The notes under the pieces were generated by a model. The model worked only from the letters and a program-made list of their open reading frames with translations, was not told the DNA's origin and did not search any database. Both the position numbers and the translations under genes were made by a program. From NCBI GenBank assembly GCA_964011275.1, contig CAXGOB010000017.1, positions 6,489-70,488 on the forward strand: DNA of 64,000 bases, read 5' to 3'. Source of the DNA: UBA7328 sp002471345 (GTDB taxonomy: Bacteria; Bacteroidota; Bacteroidia; Chitinophagales; Saprospiraceae). Shown here piece by piece: positions 1 to 8,070 of the stretch. Numbering within the stretch: position 1 is the first letter of the stretch; every line of letters begins with the position of its first letter.

Positions 1-576
1 TTTCTGCTGTAACATATCATTAGGATGTACTTCATGTACTAATCCTATACGGAATGCCTCTTGTGCTGAAATCTTTTTAGCTCTTAGGATAATATCTAAA
101 GCCGCATCTCTACCTACACATCTCGTTAATCTTGCTGTGCCTCCCCATGCAGGTATTGAACCTAAATCTAACTCAGGGAGTCCTATTTGTGTACCTTTTT
201 CTGCAGCCAATCGAAAGTGACAACCTAATGGAATTTCTAATCCACCTCCAAGACAATAGCCATATAATGTAGCTATTACAGGTTTTGACATGTTTTCTAT
301 AGCTGCAATAACCTTCAGCCTTTGATCGAATAAGGCATCAGAACTACCTTTTTTCTGTATACCTTCTGGTAGTTGCTTCAGATTCATTCCTACTGAAAAG
401 TGTTCATCTCCTGATCCTCTTAGAACGATTGCACCAATGCTTTCATCTTTTCCTAATTCTTCAATGACTTTTTCGAGTTCATCTATGTAGTCCAAGGTCA
501 TCCTGTTGTATGGTGGATCATTGTTGGTAATGGTAGCTACTCTGCCAGATTTTTCTACAATAAGGGATTTTGTCAT
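1..576 (-). CDS. Enoyl-CoA hydratase/isomerase (crotonase), 3' end outside window
   Basis: Crotonase-fold enzyme, probably hydrating or isomerising an enoyl-CoA in a beta-oxidation-like route. The ATG is at 576-574, and 192 residues are visible before the reading frame leaves the left edge. Residues 105-113 contain the oxyanion-hole stretch YGYCLGGGL. Both acidic positions of classical hydratases appear present: E126 (AAEKG) and E135 (LPELDLG), followed by the typical WGGTARL. It starts 11 bp after the gene at 588-1391 and is the last visible gene of the minus-strand run that begins at 7782. The family call is secure. Hydratase versus isomerase activity and the substrate are not determined. 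Confidence 0.85.
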   Translation of the reverse strand, partial: MTKSLIVEKSGRVATITNNDPPYNRMTLDYIDELEKVIEELGKDESIGAIVLRGSGDEHFSVGMNLKQLPEGIQKKGSSDALFDQRLKVIAAIENMSKPVIATLYGYCLGGGLEIPLGCHFRLAAEKGTQIGLPELDLGSIPAWGGTARLTRCVGRDAALDIILRAKKISAQEAFRIGLVHEVHPNDMLQQK

Positions 577-587
577 TTTATATTTTC

Positions 588-1391
588 TTAAGCTGGCCAA
601 TAATCAGGCCTAGGTAAACCTGGGAAAGTAATCCTAAATGTCTCTGCTCCAGCGAAGTTAGGAGCCAATAGTCTTTCTCTATGAAACTCTCCTGATGCTC
701 CAGCATACTTTCCTGTGCCTCCTAGGATAGTTCCTGTGAACTTCTGACCTTTTACACCCCATTCGAAAAACATGATACAATGGATAGAATCTGTGATTGG
801 CTCATGCCATTCATTGGGATTTTTGGCTGATCTAAAGGCGAAAGTTGCTGTCTGTTCTAGTATGATCTTTCTGTCCAGCTTGTCACATTCTTCTACACTT
901 CTTAAGAATGCTTCTACTCTCTGTTTGTCGTTCTTTTGAGGGATAACTTTACGGTCAATGGTAGCAGCTAAAAAGTCTCTGGATATATTGGTCAGAAAAC
1001 GATTGTTTCCCGTGAAGTTTCCTATAATTTTATCTGGATATGCAGGCTCAAATTCTCCATCATTGATCATATTCAACCCACCTGAAGTCTTTGCTATAAA
1101 GTCAGGATCATTCGGATCTAATTCAAGTGGATTTTGACAACAATAAGAATCGTCAATAGTGCCTCCTGGATGAATCGGTCCACCACCATGAGCAATCATG
1201 CCATTGACTGGTAATTTTTTACCTACATAGCTCAAGTAATTTCTTGGTATTAGCGTTGAAATTAATGGTATTCGTGCTAGTATAGCTTTTCTTTTTATAC
1301 CTGAGAGGGCCATTTGGAGTTGCCAATTATTCGTTTGCCCAAATTTATTACCATCTGAAATGGTGTCTATTACTAAGTCTTGATTTGCCAT
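588..1391 (-). CDS. Conserved hypothetical protein with allene-oxide-cyclase/dirigent-like C-terminus
   Basis: 267 residues with no signal peptide or membrane segment. I do not recognise the N-terminal two thirds, which holds a Gly/His-rich patch (MIAHGGGPIHPGG) and a Cys pair (YCCQNP). The C-terminal about 70 residues contain FTGTILGGTGKYAGASGEF. That resembles the Gly-rich GTGKYAGASGE signature of allene-oxide-cyclase-like and dirigent-like eight-stranded barrels, which bind small lipophilic molecules. It sits tightly between the DJ-1 fusion gene (6 bp upstream) and the crotonase (11 bp downstream), so it is very likely co-transcribed. A role as a barrel enzyme or binding protein for a catabolic intermediate is inference. 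Confidence 0.55.
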   Translation of the reverse strand: MANQDLVIDTISDGNKFGQTNNWQLQMALSGIKRKAILARIPLISTLIPRNYLSYVGKKLPVNGMIAHGGGPIHPGGTIDDSYCCQNPLELDPNDPDFIAKTSGGLNMINDGEFEPAYPDKIIGNFTGNNRFLTNISRDFLAATIDRKVIPQKNDKQRVEAFLRSVEECDKLDRKIILEQTATFAFRSAKNPNEWHEPITDSIHCIMFFEWGVKGQKFTGTILGGTGKYAGASGEFHRERLLAPNFAGAETFRITFPGLPRPDYWPA

Positions 1392-1397
1392 GTTTAT

Positions 1398-2639
1398 TTA
1401 GTCTAAAATGGTTTTGCCAGAATTTTCAAGAATGATCGCCATCATCTTCTGTGCTGTCTCATGACCTGAGTTTTGATTTTGACCTGTTACGAATCGTCTC
1501 TCTTCGTCCACTACGGATATCGTTTGGAACATATCTACATTGCCACTATTGTATTTGTAATTTACTCCCAGCTTTCTTAACTCTGATTCAGGGTGAAGAG
1601 GAGTCTGCGTGATGCCCAGTTGTATGAGTTGTCTGTCGGTAACTCCTGTCATAGTGCGGCCTGTGATTAGGAAGTTGCCCAAGGTGTCTCTGGCCTGAAT
1701 TAGGCCCAATGCTCCATGACATACACTTCCTATCAGTGGCTTCTGTGCATAGTATGCTTCACTTACTTTCTGGCCCAATACTTCAGACTGTCCCAGATCA
1801 TATGCCGCTCCCCAGCCTCCTGCCATCCAAATGACGTCGTATTGAGTGAAGTCGATATCATCTATTTTTTGTGAATTCTTCACTTTAAGCTGAAAGTCCT
1901 TGTCCTCTAGATACCTTTCGTCGGATTTAGATTTGATCATAAATAAAAAGGATTGTGGATCTACAGGTATTTCTCCACCTTTTATGCTTGCCACATCGAC
2001 TTTCATCCCTGCATCCTGAAATTCATAATATGGTACAGTCATTTCTGATGCAAATACACCTGTCGGATCACCATCGGTCTCTCCTGGAAAATTAAGTACA
2101 CCATGACTGGTAGTGATAATGAGGGCTTTTTTGCCAGCCATTTCATATGATTTAGAATAAGCATAGTCGGGATGTAGTCCAGCTTGATGAAGAATATTAG
2201 GTAATTGACTTACTAATACTCCAATAGTACCAAATATCATTGCTGCTGCAGTAAGTAACTTTCTGCCTATCGGCTTATCACCAAGGTTATGTTTGATAAA
2301 ATAATAGCCCGAGAATATACCTAGTATCAAGTGTAATACAGCCCCTTCAGGATTAGCAAAAACTCCTCCAAGAAAACTGGAAAGGATGCCAATGAATGCT
2401 CCGATGTTGAATACGAAAAAAGCTGTTAAAAATACTTTTACCAAAAGTTCGTCAAAGCTATTTCTCCATGTGTAAAATCCTAAAAGGCCTAATCCAAGTG
2501 CTGCCGCACCGTACATACGAGCCATGCCCATATACCCGCTCACGGAAGTATCAAAATCAGGAATGAGTTGAGGCGCAAAGAAGAAAATGCTTCCTGCTAA
2601 AAGTTCGATTATTGTGGAGATGAATATGAATTTTTTCAT
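1398..2639 (-). CDS. Membrane domain fused to DJ-1/PfpI (Hsp31-like) domain
   Basis: 413 residues from the ATG at 2639; a start nine codons further upstream is possible but adds a poor N-terminus. Residues 1-150 contain about four to five hydrophobic helices (residues 4-22, 38-57, 68-93, 100-115, 128-147), a DoxX-like membrane unit. Residues 165-413 are a DJ-1/PfpI domain with the nucleophile elbow GSVCHGALGL (C307), an acidic residue at E199 and the glycine-rich MAGGWGAAYDLG. Hsp31-like members act as glyoxalases or deglycases. A paralogue at 43005-43877 has the same soluble domain but only one membrane helix. Such a protein could detoxify reactive aldehydes or ketones at the inner membrane; that role is inferred. 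Confidence 0.75.
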   Translation of the reverse strand: MKKFIFISTIIELLAGSIFFFAPQLIPDFDTSVSGYMGMARMYGAAALGLGLLGFYTWRNSFDELLVKVFLTAFFVFNIGAFIGILSSFLGGVFANPEGAVLHLILGIFSGYYFIKHNLGDKPIGRKLLTAAAMIFGTIGVLVSQLPNILHQAGLHPDYAYSKSYEMAGKKALIITTSHGVLNFPGETDGDPTGVFASEMTVPYYEFQDAGMKVDVASIKGGEIPVDPQSFLFMIKSKSDERYLEDKDFQLKVKNSQKIDDIDFTQYDVIWMAGGWGAAYDLGQSEVLGQKVSEAYYAQKPLIGSVCHGALGLIQARDTLGNFLITGRTMTGVTDRQLIQLGITQTPLHPESELRKLGVNYKYNSGNVDMFQTISVVDEERRFVTGQNQNSGHETAQKMMAIILENSGKTILD

Positions 2640-2663
2640 GTTTAAGTTTATAAAGATCAGGAG

Positions 2664-3107
2664 CAAGTTTCAAGTTCAAGAACCAAGCTTGCTGACGTAT
2701 TTTAATTATTGGACTTTTTATTTTTGATGATTGTCGCTATTATTTTAATTAGTTGTTCTACCTCGTTCTAGAAGTTGCATACGTTTTGAACTTTCTCCGT
2801 AGTTCACTTTTTCAAGAATCCTCAGATTTACTCTCGACTCTTTAAGTTCCTTAAGAGTCAAAGCGAGTTTGAAAATCTTATCCTTTACGGTATTTGTTCC
2901 TTGAGATTCGCCAAAATTTAAAGCAGAACTTCCGGCTGATCTCAACAATTGATTTTCATAATAAGTACCTGTCATATCAGTAGGAAGATCTTTGCATAGA
3001 AAAACAATGTCCGCTGTCAAATCCACCAATCTATTTTCTAAATCATATTTTTTTTCTTCCACTTGAATTTTCTGATTTGTAAGCTTTGAATTTGATACTT
3101 GAACTTA
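2664..3107. repeat. Inverted-repeat element A, enclosing an S23-type four-helix-bundle gene
   Basis: The left arm (2664-2691) reads CAAGTTTCAAGTTCAAG then AACCAAGCTTG. The right arm (3081-3107), reverse-complemented, reads TAAGTTCAAGTATCAAATTC then AAAGCTT. The arms share AAGTTCAAG and AAGCTT. The whole block lies between the sterol-desaturase and DJ-1 genes of one operon-like run, and the TAA stop of the desaturase gene (3105-3107) is the first triplet of the element. Six other intergenic copies without an ORF occur at about 5569, 6577, 8729, 14695, 61221 and 62276. The arrangement resembles 23S rRNA intervening sequences, where an S23-family ORF lies between inverted repeats. Confidence 0.6.
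2745..3062 (-). CDS. Four-helix-bundle protein, S23/IVP family, C-terminus frameshifted
   Basis: 105 residues from a GTG start. The sequence EKKYDLENRLVDLT, SAGSSALNFGES and ALTLKELKESR is characteristic of the S23-ribosomal/IVP four-helix-bundle family, the fold also used by Avd of diversity-generating retroelements. The last helix is cut: after QLLE the frame runs into RGRTTN and a stop. Removing one base near 2761-2767 would continue as EEVEQLIKIIATIIKNKKS and stop at 2702-2704, which is the expected amphipathic helix. This is therefore a one-base frameshift, either real or a sequence error. It lies between the arms of the inverted repeat 2664-3107. Its molecular function is not known. Confidence 0.8.
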   Translation of the reverse strand: MEEKKYDLENRLVDLTADIVFLCKDLPTDMTGTYYENQLLRSAGSSALNFGESQGTNTVKDKIFKLALTLKELKESRVNLRILEKVNYGESSKRMQLLERGRTTN

Positions 3108-4037
3108 AGAATTGCTATTGTTTCCTTTATCCAACCCATCTTTAAAAGGTGCTGCCAGTTGCCCCATATAGTCTTCGGGATATTCAGGATTCAACAATCC
3201 TATTTCCTCTATATGTCTCACAGGTACTTCTTGTCTTTCTGGGTGAAAATAGGTGCCAAACAGTCTGTCATAGACTATCAAGTTATTGCCGTAGTTGTTA
3301 TTCGATTCTTGTATCTCTTTAGAATGATGCCATCTATGCAGATCGACCACATTAAAGAACCAGTAAAGTGGACCTAGCTTAATATTGATATTACAATGCT
3401 GCGAAAAACCACAGACAACAGTCACTCCAAAATACATGGCTAGTACAATACCATCCGCTCCAAGGAGAACTGGAAAAAGCATTTCTGTAAAAGTAAACCA
3501 TGTCTTATCTACGGGATGTTGGCGAGTAGCATTCCACCAGTATAATCTCTTAGTAGAGTGGTGTACTGCATGAAAATTCCATAACCATGGCACTTCATGA
3601 GCGAGTCTATGTCCCCAGTATCGCCCTGCATCTCCGAGTAAAAGCATCAATATCAACTGTAGCACAATAGGCCAATCACTCGGCCATATGGATCCGCCCC
3701 ATTGCAAAGAGAGCCAAGCTGTACCTCCTGCTAAAAGAGCAATGAACATAGGTTTCAGGAAAATGGGTAGAATGATATAGGCTACGGTTCCGCTCACTAA
3801 ATCATTCTTAATGTCACCATGAGAATGATTCCAATGTTCTTTAAAAGGCATCAACCATTCTGCTAACCAAAATACTAATCCTACTGCTACAGCAACGACA
3901 TAAGTAGTGATAGCCACTGATGACCCATTGCTAACCAAAAGGTATATGATATATGGAGTGCCGACTAATACCAAAGGGAAAAATGCCCATTGCATGAAGC
4001 TGTAAAGTGCACTGTCTTTTTTTATTATTGATTCCAT
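3105..4037 (-). CDS. Sterol desaturase / fatty acid hydroxylase superfamily protein
   Basis: 310-residue integral membrane di-iron enzyme, expected to hydroxylate or desaturate a lipid-like substrate with O2. The three histidine clusters are complete: HRLAH at 143-147, HAVHH at 156-160 and HRWHH at 234-238, with an additional H174 in RQHP. Hydrophobic segments lie at about residues 20-36, 43-62, 82-108, 122-136 and 183-212. It is the fifth visible gene up from the left edge of the minus-strand run and lies 29 bp after the DUF1330 gene. Its TAA stop lies within the right arm of repeat element A. The family is secure. A sterol substrate is not proven, as alkylglycerol and carotenoid enzymes share these motifs. 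Confidence 0.85.
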   Translation of the reverse strand: MESIIKKDSALYSFMQWAFFPLVLVGTPYIIYLLVSNGSSVAITTYVVAVAVGLVFWLAEWLMPFKEHWNHSHGDIKNDLVSGTVAYIILPIFLKPMFIALLAGGTAWLSLQWGGSIWPSDWPIVLQLILMLLLGDAGRYWGHRLAHEVPWLWNFHAVHHSTKRLYWWNATRQHPVDKTWFTFTEMLFPVLLGADGIVLAMYFGVTVVCGFSQHCNINIKLGPLYWFFNVVDLHRWHHSKEIQESNNNYGNNLIVYDRLFGTYFHPERQEVPVRHIEEIGLLNPEYPEDYMGQLAAPFKDGLDKGNNSNS

Positions 4038-4066
4038 GTGCTCAAATTAGCAATATTGTATCAACC

Positions 4067-4471
4067 CTACCCGAATCCAATCGTCTCCGTAGCAATCAAT
4101 CCTCCATATTCTAACGCTAATTCTCTAAGGTGACTGATCTTAGCATATTCTTCTGATGTAGACATATCTATAAATGCTTGCTTCGATGGGTATTCGACAA
4201 CAAGTATTCTATGTGGTTCATCAGTGTAGTCACCTATCACTGTTTTGTTAACTTTTCCAGCCCATATTACTCTACCTCCTACCTTCTTCAATAGAGGGTC
4301 TACTGCTGCACCATAAGCATTGTAAGATTGTTTACCGGTCTCATCTCCATTGCCGCTCTTGGCTTTAAATTTTAAGATGTTGAGCATGACTACTGGTGTG
4401 TCAGCTGGATAGTTTTTGATAAAATCTACGAAGCCTTCTTTAGTGGCCATTACTTGATCTGTGAGATTCAT
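4067..4471 (-). CDS. DUF1330 family protein
   Basis: 134 residues with the DUF1330 pattern: PVVMLNILKFKAK near residue 28, YNAYGAAVDPLLKKVGG, and the strand-helix unit HRILVVEYPSKQAFIDM followed by SEEYAKISHLRELAL. The family forms dimeric alpha/beta (ferredoxin-like) barrels related to EthD and antibiotic monooxygenases. It often sits in catabolic clusters with acyl-CoA dehydrogenases, but no activity is established. It starts 2 bp after the stop of the 4474-4926 gene. Two membrane-anchored relatives occur in the window (4940-5560 and 29622-30281). Confidence 0.8.
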   Translation of the reverse strand: MNLTDQVMATKEGFVDFIKNYPADTPVVMLNILKFKAKSGNGDETGKQSYNAYGAAVDPLLKKVGGRVIWAGKVNKTVIGDYTDEPHRILVVEYPSKQAFIDMSTSEEYAKISHLRELALEYGGLIATETIGFG

Positions 4472-4473
4472 TT

Positions 4474-4926
4474 TTATGTATTTTTTGATTTTCTAATGGA
4501 TAAAAAGAACATAATCAGACAAAGGAAAGGTAAAACCATATTCCCCACTCCTCCTGGAGCTTGCCCTGTAGTTTCTAATGATTTATAAAATGATAACCCA
4601 AATCTTCCTCCATATTCTAGTATTAGAGAAAGATACATTAATGGAATCAGGCTCTTATATTTTAATGCCACAATCAGATACAATAACCCAAACATGACCT
4701 GTGATAATCCCCAATACGCAAAAAGAAATATGACAGCCTCAGCGCCTCCATTTGTATAGGTGTCCAGAGGAATAGTAGCGATACTTTGGGCTCCTCCATC
4801 ATGCTTAAACATATGAATACAACTTCTTACAATAGTCATCGTAGTCAGTAGATAGAATACCCACAAGGCTATTTTGTGACCTCGATATACATTATCTGCT
4901 GGTTGGGGAAATACTTTGTTCCACAT
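4474..4926 (-). CDS. Four-helix integral membrane protein, unknown function
   Basis: 150 residues with about four predicted membrane helices (around residues 19-37, 62-80, 84-105 and 128-144) and a short charged C-terminus (RKSKNT). I do not recognise the family. The topology resembles small DoxX-like or DUF4345-like proteins, but no diagnostic motif is visible. It is packed between the two DUF1330-type genes (13 bp and 2 bp spacing), so co-expression is near certain. A membrane partner of these proteins is possible but inferred. Confidence 0.6.
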   Translation of the reverse strand: MWNKVFPQPADNVYRGHKIALWVFYLLTTMTIVRSCIHMFKHDGGAQSIATIPLDTYTNGGAEAVIFLFAYWGLSQVMFGLLYLIVALKYKSLIPLMYLSLILEYGGRFGLSFYKSLETTGQAPGGVGNMVLPFLCLIMFFLSIRKSKNT

Positions 4927-4939
4927 GGTTGTTTAGTTT

Positions 4940-5560
4940 TTATATTGAAATTATGTGTCCTATCGCTGCCAAAAGAGCTAATACCAATGCCACCGTGAGC
5001 GGAAAGCCTCCCAACTGAAACCATGGGCTTACAGGATAAGCTATGCTCTTCTCAAGTGCTGCAAATTTGAACTGATGCTTCTCATGAAATTTAGGGTGAA
5101 TCAAAATCTCTATGAAATCTCTTCTACTTCTGAATCTATTGATGGCACTGATGCCCCACTGTTCTGCATTTTCTATGCCTATAAGATCTACAGATTGTCC
5201 TGCTACTCTTCCTTGAAAAATCCCTATCCCTGCACGCTTAATCATCATACCCATGAAAGACTTATGGTATTTAATCAGCACTTTCAGCGATTTATCTCCT
5301 TCTTCCACACCTTCCACTAGATCAGGTTTCTCTTTGAGCAATATGCTATTCACCATGACAAAGCTCTTCCCGTCATCATTCGTCAAAAACTCTTTCAATC
5401 CTCTCAAATCTTGATCCTTATAATCATCATAAGCAGCTAGTTTCTTCAGATAGACTTCTACCTCTTCCTTCTTTAATTTTCGCCGAAAGCCAAAGTACCA
5501 GAGGGCAAAAAGTAGGTACAATGTGATAGCGGATAGCCATATGATGAGTTGTGTTGTCAT
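4940..5560 (-). CDS. Membrane-anchored DUF1330-like protein
   Basis: 206 residues from the ATG at 5560 (MTTQLIIW); longer frames would read into repeat element B. One N-terminal helix (about 4-24) and one C-terminal helix (about 184-203) flank a soluble middle. The pattern KSFVMVNSILLK ... INRFRSRRDFIEI ... FAALEKSIAYP resembles DUF1330 barrels. The gene at 29622-30281 has the same layout and matching motifs (PLYMVNAIKL, VVRYRSMRTMM, IAAMEKTIAFP), so the two are paralogues. Function unknown. A membrane-tethered barrel that handles a lipophilic intermediate is inference. Confidence 0.6.
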   Translation of the reverse strand: MTTQLIIWLSAITLYLLFALWYFGFRRKLKKEEVEVYLKKLAAYDDYKDQDLRGLKEFLTNDDGKSFVMVNSILLKEKPDLVEGVEEGDKSLKVLIKYHKSFMGMMIKRAGIGIFQGRVAGQSVDLIGIENAEQWGISAINRFRSRRDFIEILIHPKFHEKHQFKFAALEKSIAYPVSPWFQLGGFPLTVALVLALLAAIGHIISI

Positions 5561-5568
5561 GTCGTCAA

Positions 5569-5645
5569 GTTCAAGTTCAAGTGTCAAGTTCAAATGTACA
5601 AGTTGATGGATTCGGCATTATTGAACTTGATACTTGTACTTGATC
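5569..5645. repeat. Inverted-repeat element B (AAGTTCAAG family)
   Basis: Two 25-bp arms, 5569-5593 and 5621-5645, are reverse complements at 22 of 25 positions by hand alignment, separated by a 27-bp loop. The arms are made of repeated TCAAGT/ACTTGA units. The element fills the gap between the dehalogenase-type gene (stop at 5661) and the next start codon (5560), leaving 8 bp before the ATG. In the transcript it would form a strong hairpin just ahead of the translation start. Confidence 0.75.
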
Positions 5646-5660
5646 TTTTTAATTTTTGTT

Positions 5661-6554
5661 TTAAGTCGTTTCCATAAATTTCACCATCAACCCTGCAATC
5701 TCTTCACCTTTATCTTCTTGCAGGAAATGTCCCCCTGCCTGAATGATGGTGTGAGCTTGTCCTTTACAGCCAGGAATCAATTTTTGTAGTGCTTTTTCTC
5801 TTCCTTTAGTTATCGGATCACTATCAGAGAAAAGGGTTAAAAATGGTTGTTCCAATTTCATCAAAGTCTCCCAGGCCTTTTTATTATTATTTGACTCTGG
5901 ATCATCAGTACTAGTGGGAACTAATGAAGGAAATATCTTTGCACCTGCTTTATAACTTTCATTAGGATATGGTGCTTCATAGGCAGCTACTTCTACATCT
6001 GACATTTTAGCTACGGTTGAGTTTTGGATAATTTTTCCAACTGGTAATACTGGTGCTGTTTGTGAGAATTTTTGCCATTTCAAGAAAGCTTCAGAAGCCT
6101 CACGTTCACCTGTAGGAAGAAAAGTATTACCTGCAACTGTTCTGCTAAACAGGTGTGACTCCTCTGCTAATATTCTTAACCCAATCAGACCTCCCCAATC
6201 TTGACAAAAGAGATTAATGTCAATCAAACCAAGCTTTGAGATGAAGGTTTTTATCCAATCTACATGCTTTTGGTATGTATAATCAGAAGTCTCAGTCGGC
6301 TTTGATGACTTTCCAAATCCTATTAAATCAGGAGCTATGACACGATATCCTGCTGCTACAAATACTGGTATCATCTTACGATAGAGATAAGACCAGCTCG
6401 GTTCGCCATGAAGACAGAGCACTAGTCCTTTGTTATTTGATCCTTCATCGACGTAGTGCATTTTCATGCCATTTTCTACTTCTACATAGTTGGGAGAAAA
6501 TGGGTAGTCAGGAAGATTGTCGAAACTAGATTCAGGTGTTGTTAAGAATTTCAT
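5661..6554 (-). CDS. Haloalkane dehalogenase-family alpha/beta hydrolase
   Basis: 297 residues from the ATG at 6554 (MKFLTTP); earlier in-frame codons lie in repeat C. HGEPSWSYLYRKM at 49-61 is the typical oxyanion region of dehalogenases. FCQDWGG places the nucleophile at D119 with W120 next to it, the usual halide-binding Trp. AGGHFLQED near the C-terminus carries the catalytic His. Haloalkane dehalogenases cleave carbon-halogen bonds by an Asp-ester intermediate in the cytoplasm. The second halide-binding residue in the cap cannot be fixed by eye, so epoxide or ester hydrolysis is not excluded. It follows a second family member at 6643-7782. Confidence 0.8.
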   Translation of the reverse strand: MKFLTTPESSFDNLPDYPFSPNYVEVENGMKMHYVDEGSNNKGLVLCLHGEPSWSYLYRKMIPVFVAAGYRVIAPDLIGFGKSSKPTETSDYTYQKHVDWIKTFISKLGLIDINLFCQDWGGLIGLRILAEESHLFSRTVAGNTFLPTGEREASEAFLKWQKFSQTAPVLPVGKIIQNSTVAKMSDVEVAAYEAPYPNESYKAGAKIFPSLVPTSTDDPESNNNKKAWETLMKLEQPFLTLFSDSDPITKGREKALQKLIPGCKGQAHTIIQAGGHFLQEDKGEEIAGLMVKFMETT

Positions 6555-6576
6555 TTTGTTATCTTTTAATTTTAAA

Positions 6577-6648
6577 CTCAAGATCAAGAATCAAGTACAA
6601 ACTCATTGTGTATCCTGAAATCTTTTGAGCTTGAATTTGCACTTAAAC
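6577..6648. repeat. Inverted-repeat element C (AAGTTCAAG family)
   Basis: The left part (6577-6604) reads CTCAAGATCAAG then AATCAAGTACAAAC. The right part (6624-6648) contains TTGAGCTTGAATTTGCACTT. The arms pair imperfectly. The TAA stop of the upstream gene (6643-6645) lies inside the end of the element, and the next ATG (6554) is 22 bp beyond it, the same layout as copies A, B and E. Confidence 0.6.
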
Positions 6649-7782
6649 AGGATTTTTCACAATAAATTTATGCGTCCTATCTGCCATAATCTCCCCAATA
6701 TCATCTTGAATAAAGTGATTGGCATTTTCAAACTGCTCATGATCTTGGCCTTTGGCTCCTGGTACTGAGTTGATCCATTTTTCTTGTATACTCGGTCGTC
6801 CTAGCAAGTGATCTTTTAATCCTATGAAAGAGATGAATGGCTTTTCAAATTTCTTCAATCCTTCCCATGCTGGTAACTGCTGACCTACTATTCCTGTATT
6901 CATCGAAGGCAATGTCCGTGGTCCAGCCATATAGATGAATGATGGGAACGGAGCATCATATGCAGCCATTTCTCCCTCAGACAATTTGTTCGCAGTGGAC
7001 TGTTGCATTATTTGCCCTATGAAATTGCGGGTGTTCTGTAAGCAATATAAAATCCATGCTTGAAACATATCAGGCATTCCTTTGAACCAATATTTTGCAA
7101 TATCCTTATAGCCTTTGATCTTAGGATTTACCACAAGAGGATTAGGAATGTAGAATGGATTAGTCTCCTCAGTTGCTAATGGTAGTTCTCCATTGGCTAA
7201 TATTACTCGAGCAAATAAATCTGGATTTTCACCGACTAGGCGAGCACCTATCACACTTCCCCAGTCCTGTATAAAACAAGTAATGTTCTTCAATTTTAAT
7301 TGCTGAATGAACTGAAGTATCAGATCACAATGCTTATCGTAGATGTGATATTGCTCTTTGATGGGCTTGTCAGAGCGTCCCATGCCTATCATATCAGGAG
7401 CGATGCATCTATAACCTTGAGCGGTAAGAAGAGGGATCATTTTACGATACAGATAGCACCAGACAGGTTGGCCATGGAGCATCAGAATGATCTGCCCGTC
7501 CTTAGGACCTTCATCTAGGTAATGCATTCTCAGACCATCTATTTCAATATAGTTAGGTTGGAAATCAAAGCCCGAAAGATTTTCAAATTGTGAATCTGGA
7601 GTACGGACATATTCCACCCCTTCTTTAGTTTGATGAATAGTCACAGATTCGTCCCAGAATACTTCCTTAGGATATGGAGCGACTTCCATTACTCTTCTTT
7701 CACCACCTTTTTCAAAGTCTATCTGAATTGGTGATTTCACAACCTTAGCTGCAGTCTTTTTGATAAATTTCTTTAAACTCAT
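6643..7782 (-). CDS. Haloalkane dehalogenase-family alpha/beta hydrolase, N-terminally extended
   Basis: 379 residues, longer than the usual roughly 300 because of a basic N-terminal extension of about 65 residues (MSLKKFIKKTAAKVVKSP) of unknown role. It then aligns with the neighbour at 5661-6554: HGQPVWCYLYRKM at 103-115, nucleophile elbow FIQDWGS (D173, W174), and NANHFIQDD near the end with the catalytic His. It is the first gene of the minus-strand run. A palindrome TAGGTTTTAAATCCTA lies 46 bp upstream of its ATG. Two adjacent diverged copies suggest different substrates or an old duplication. Confidence 0.8.
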   Translation of the reverse strand: MSLKKFIKKTAAKVVKSPIQIDFEKGGERRVMEVAPYPKEVFWDESVTIHQTKEGVEYVRTPDSQFENLSGFDFQPNYIEIDGLRMHYLDEGPKDGQIILMLHGQPVWCYLYRKMIPLLTAQGYRCIAPDMIGMGRSDKPIKEQYHIYDKHCDLILQFIQQLKLKNITCFIQDWGSVIGARLVGENPDLFARVILANGELPLATEETNPFYIPNPLVVNPKIKGYKDIAKYWFKGMPDMFQAWILYCLQNTRNFIGQIMQQSTANKLSEGEMAAYDAPFPSFIYMAGPRTLPSMNTGIVGQQLPAWEGLKKFEKPFISFIGLKDHLLGRPSIQEKWINSVPGAKGQDHEQFENANHFIQDDIGEIMADRTHKFIVKNPV

Positions 7783-7828
7783 TCTTTTTAGATTTTATAT
7801 CTTCGGGTCATACTAAGATGGGCTAATT

Positions 7829-7844
7829 TAGGTTTTAAATCCTA
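7829..7844. promoter_or_regulatory. Operator-like palindrome, site 1 (TAGGTTTTAAATCCTA)
   Basis: A 16-bp palindrome with one mismatched pair, 46 bp before the start at 7782 and in the divergent gap with the TetR gene (8071). Read on the minus strand it ends in CCTAAATTAG, which resembles the Bacteroidota -7 element TAnnTTTG. It is one of eight matches to a common motif in the window. The rest of the 288-bp gap shows nothing recognisable. Confidence 0.6.
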
Positions 7845-8070
7845 CTAATCGATTAACCTGATATAATAGTTCTAAAAGTGAGAGCAGCTGACAAAATCAT
7901 ATTTGTGAAGTGATTTAAAAACATATCATATCGCCTATGAACAACACATTGATCCTCAATTTATTAGCATATTTCTCGATCCGTAGCTATGCTATGCATC
8001 TCTAAATCTGCCAATTCTTGAGAACCAAGCCGTCATTCTCGTCAGAAAACATAGTTATTAAATTACTTCC

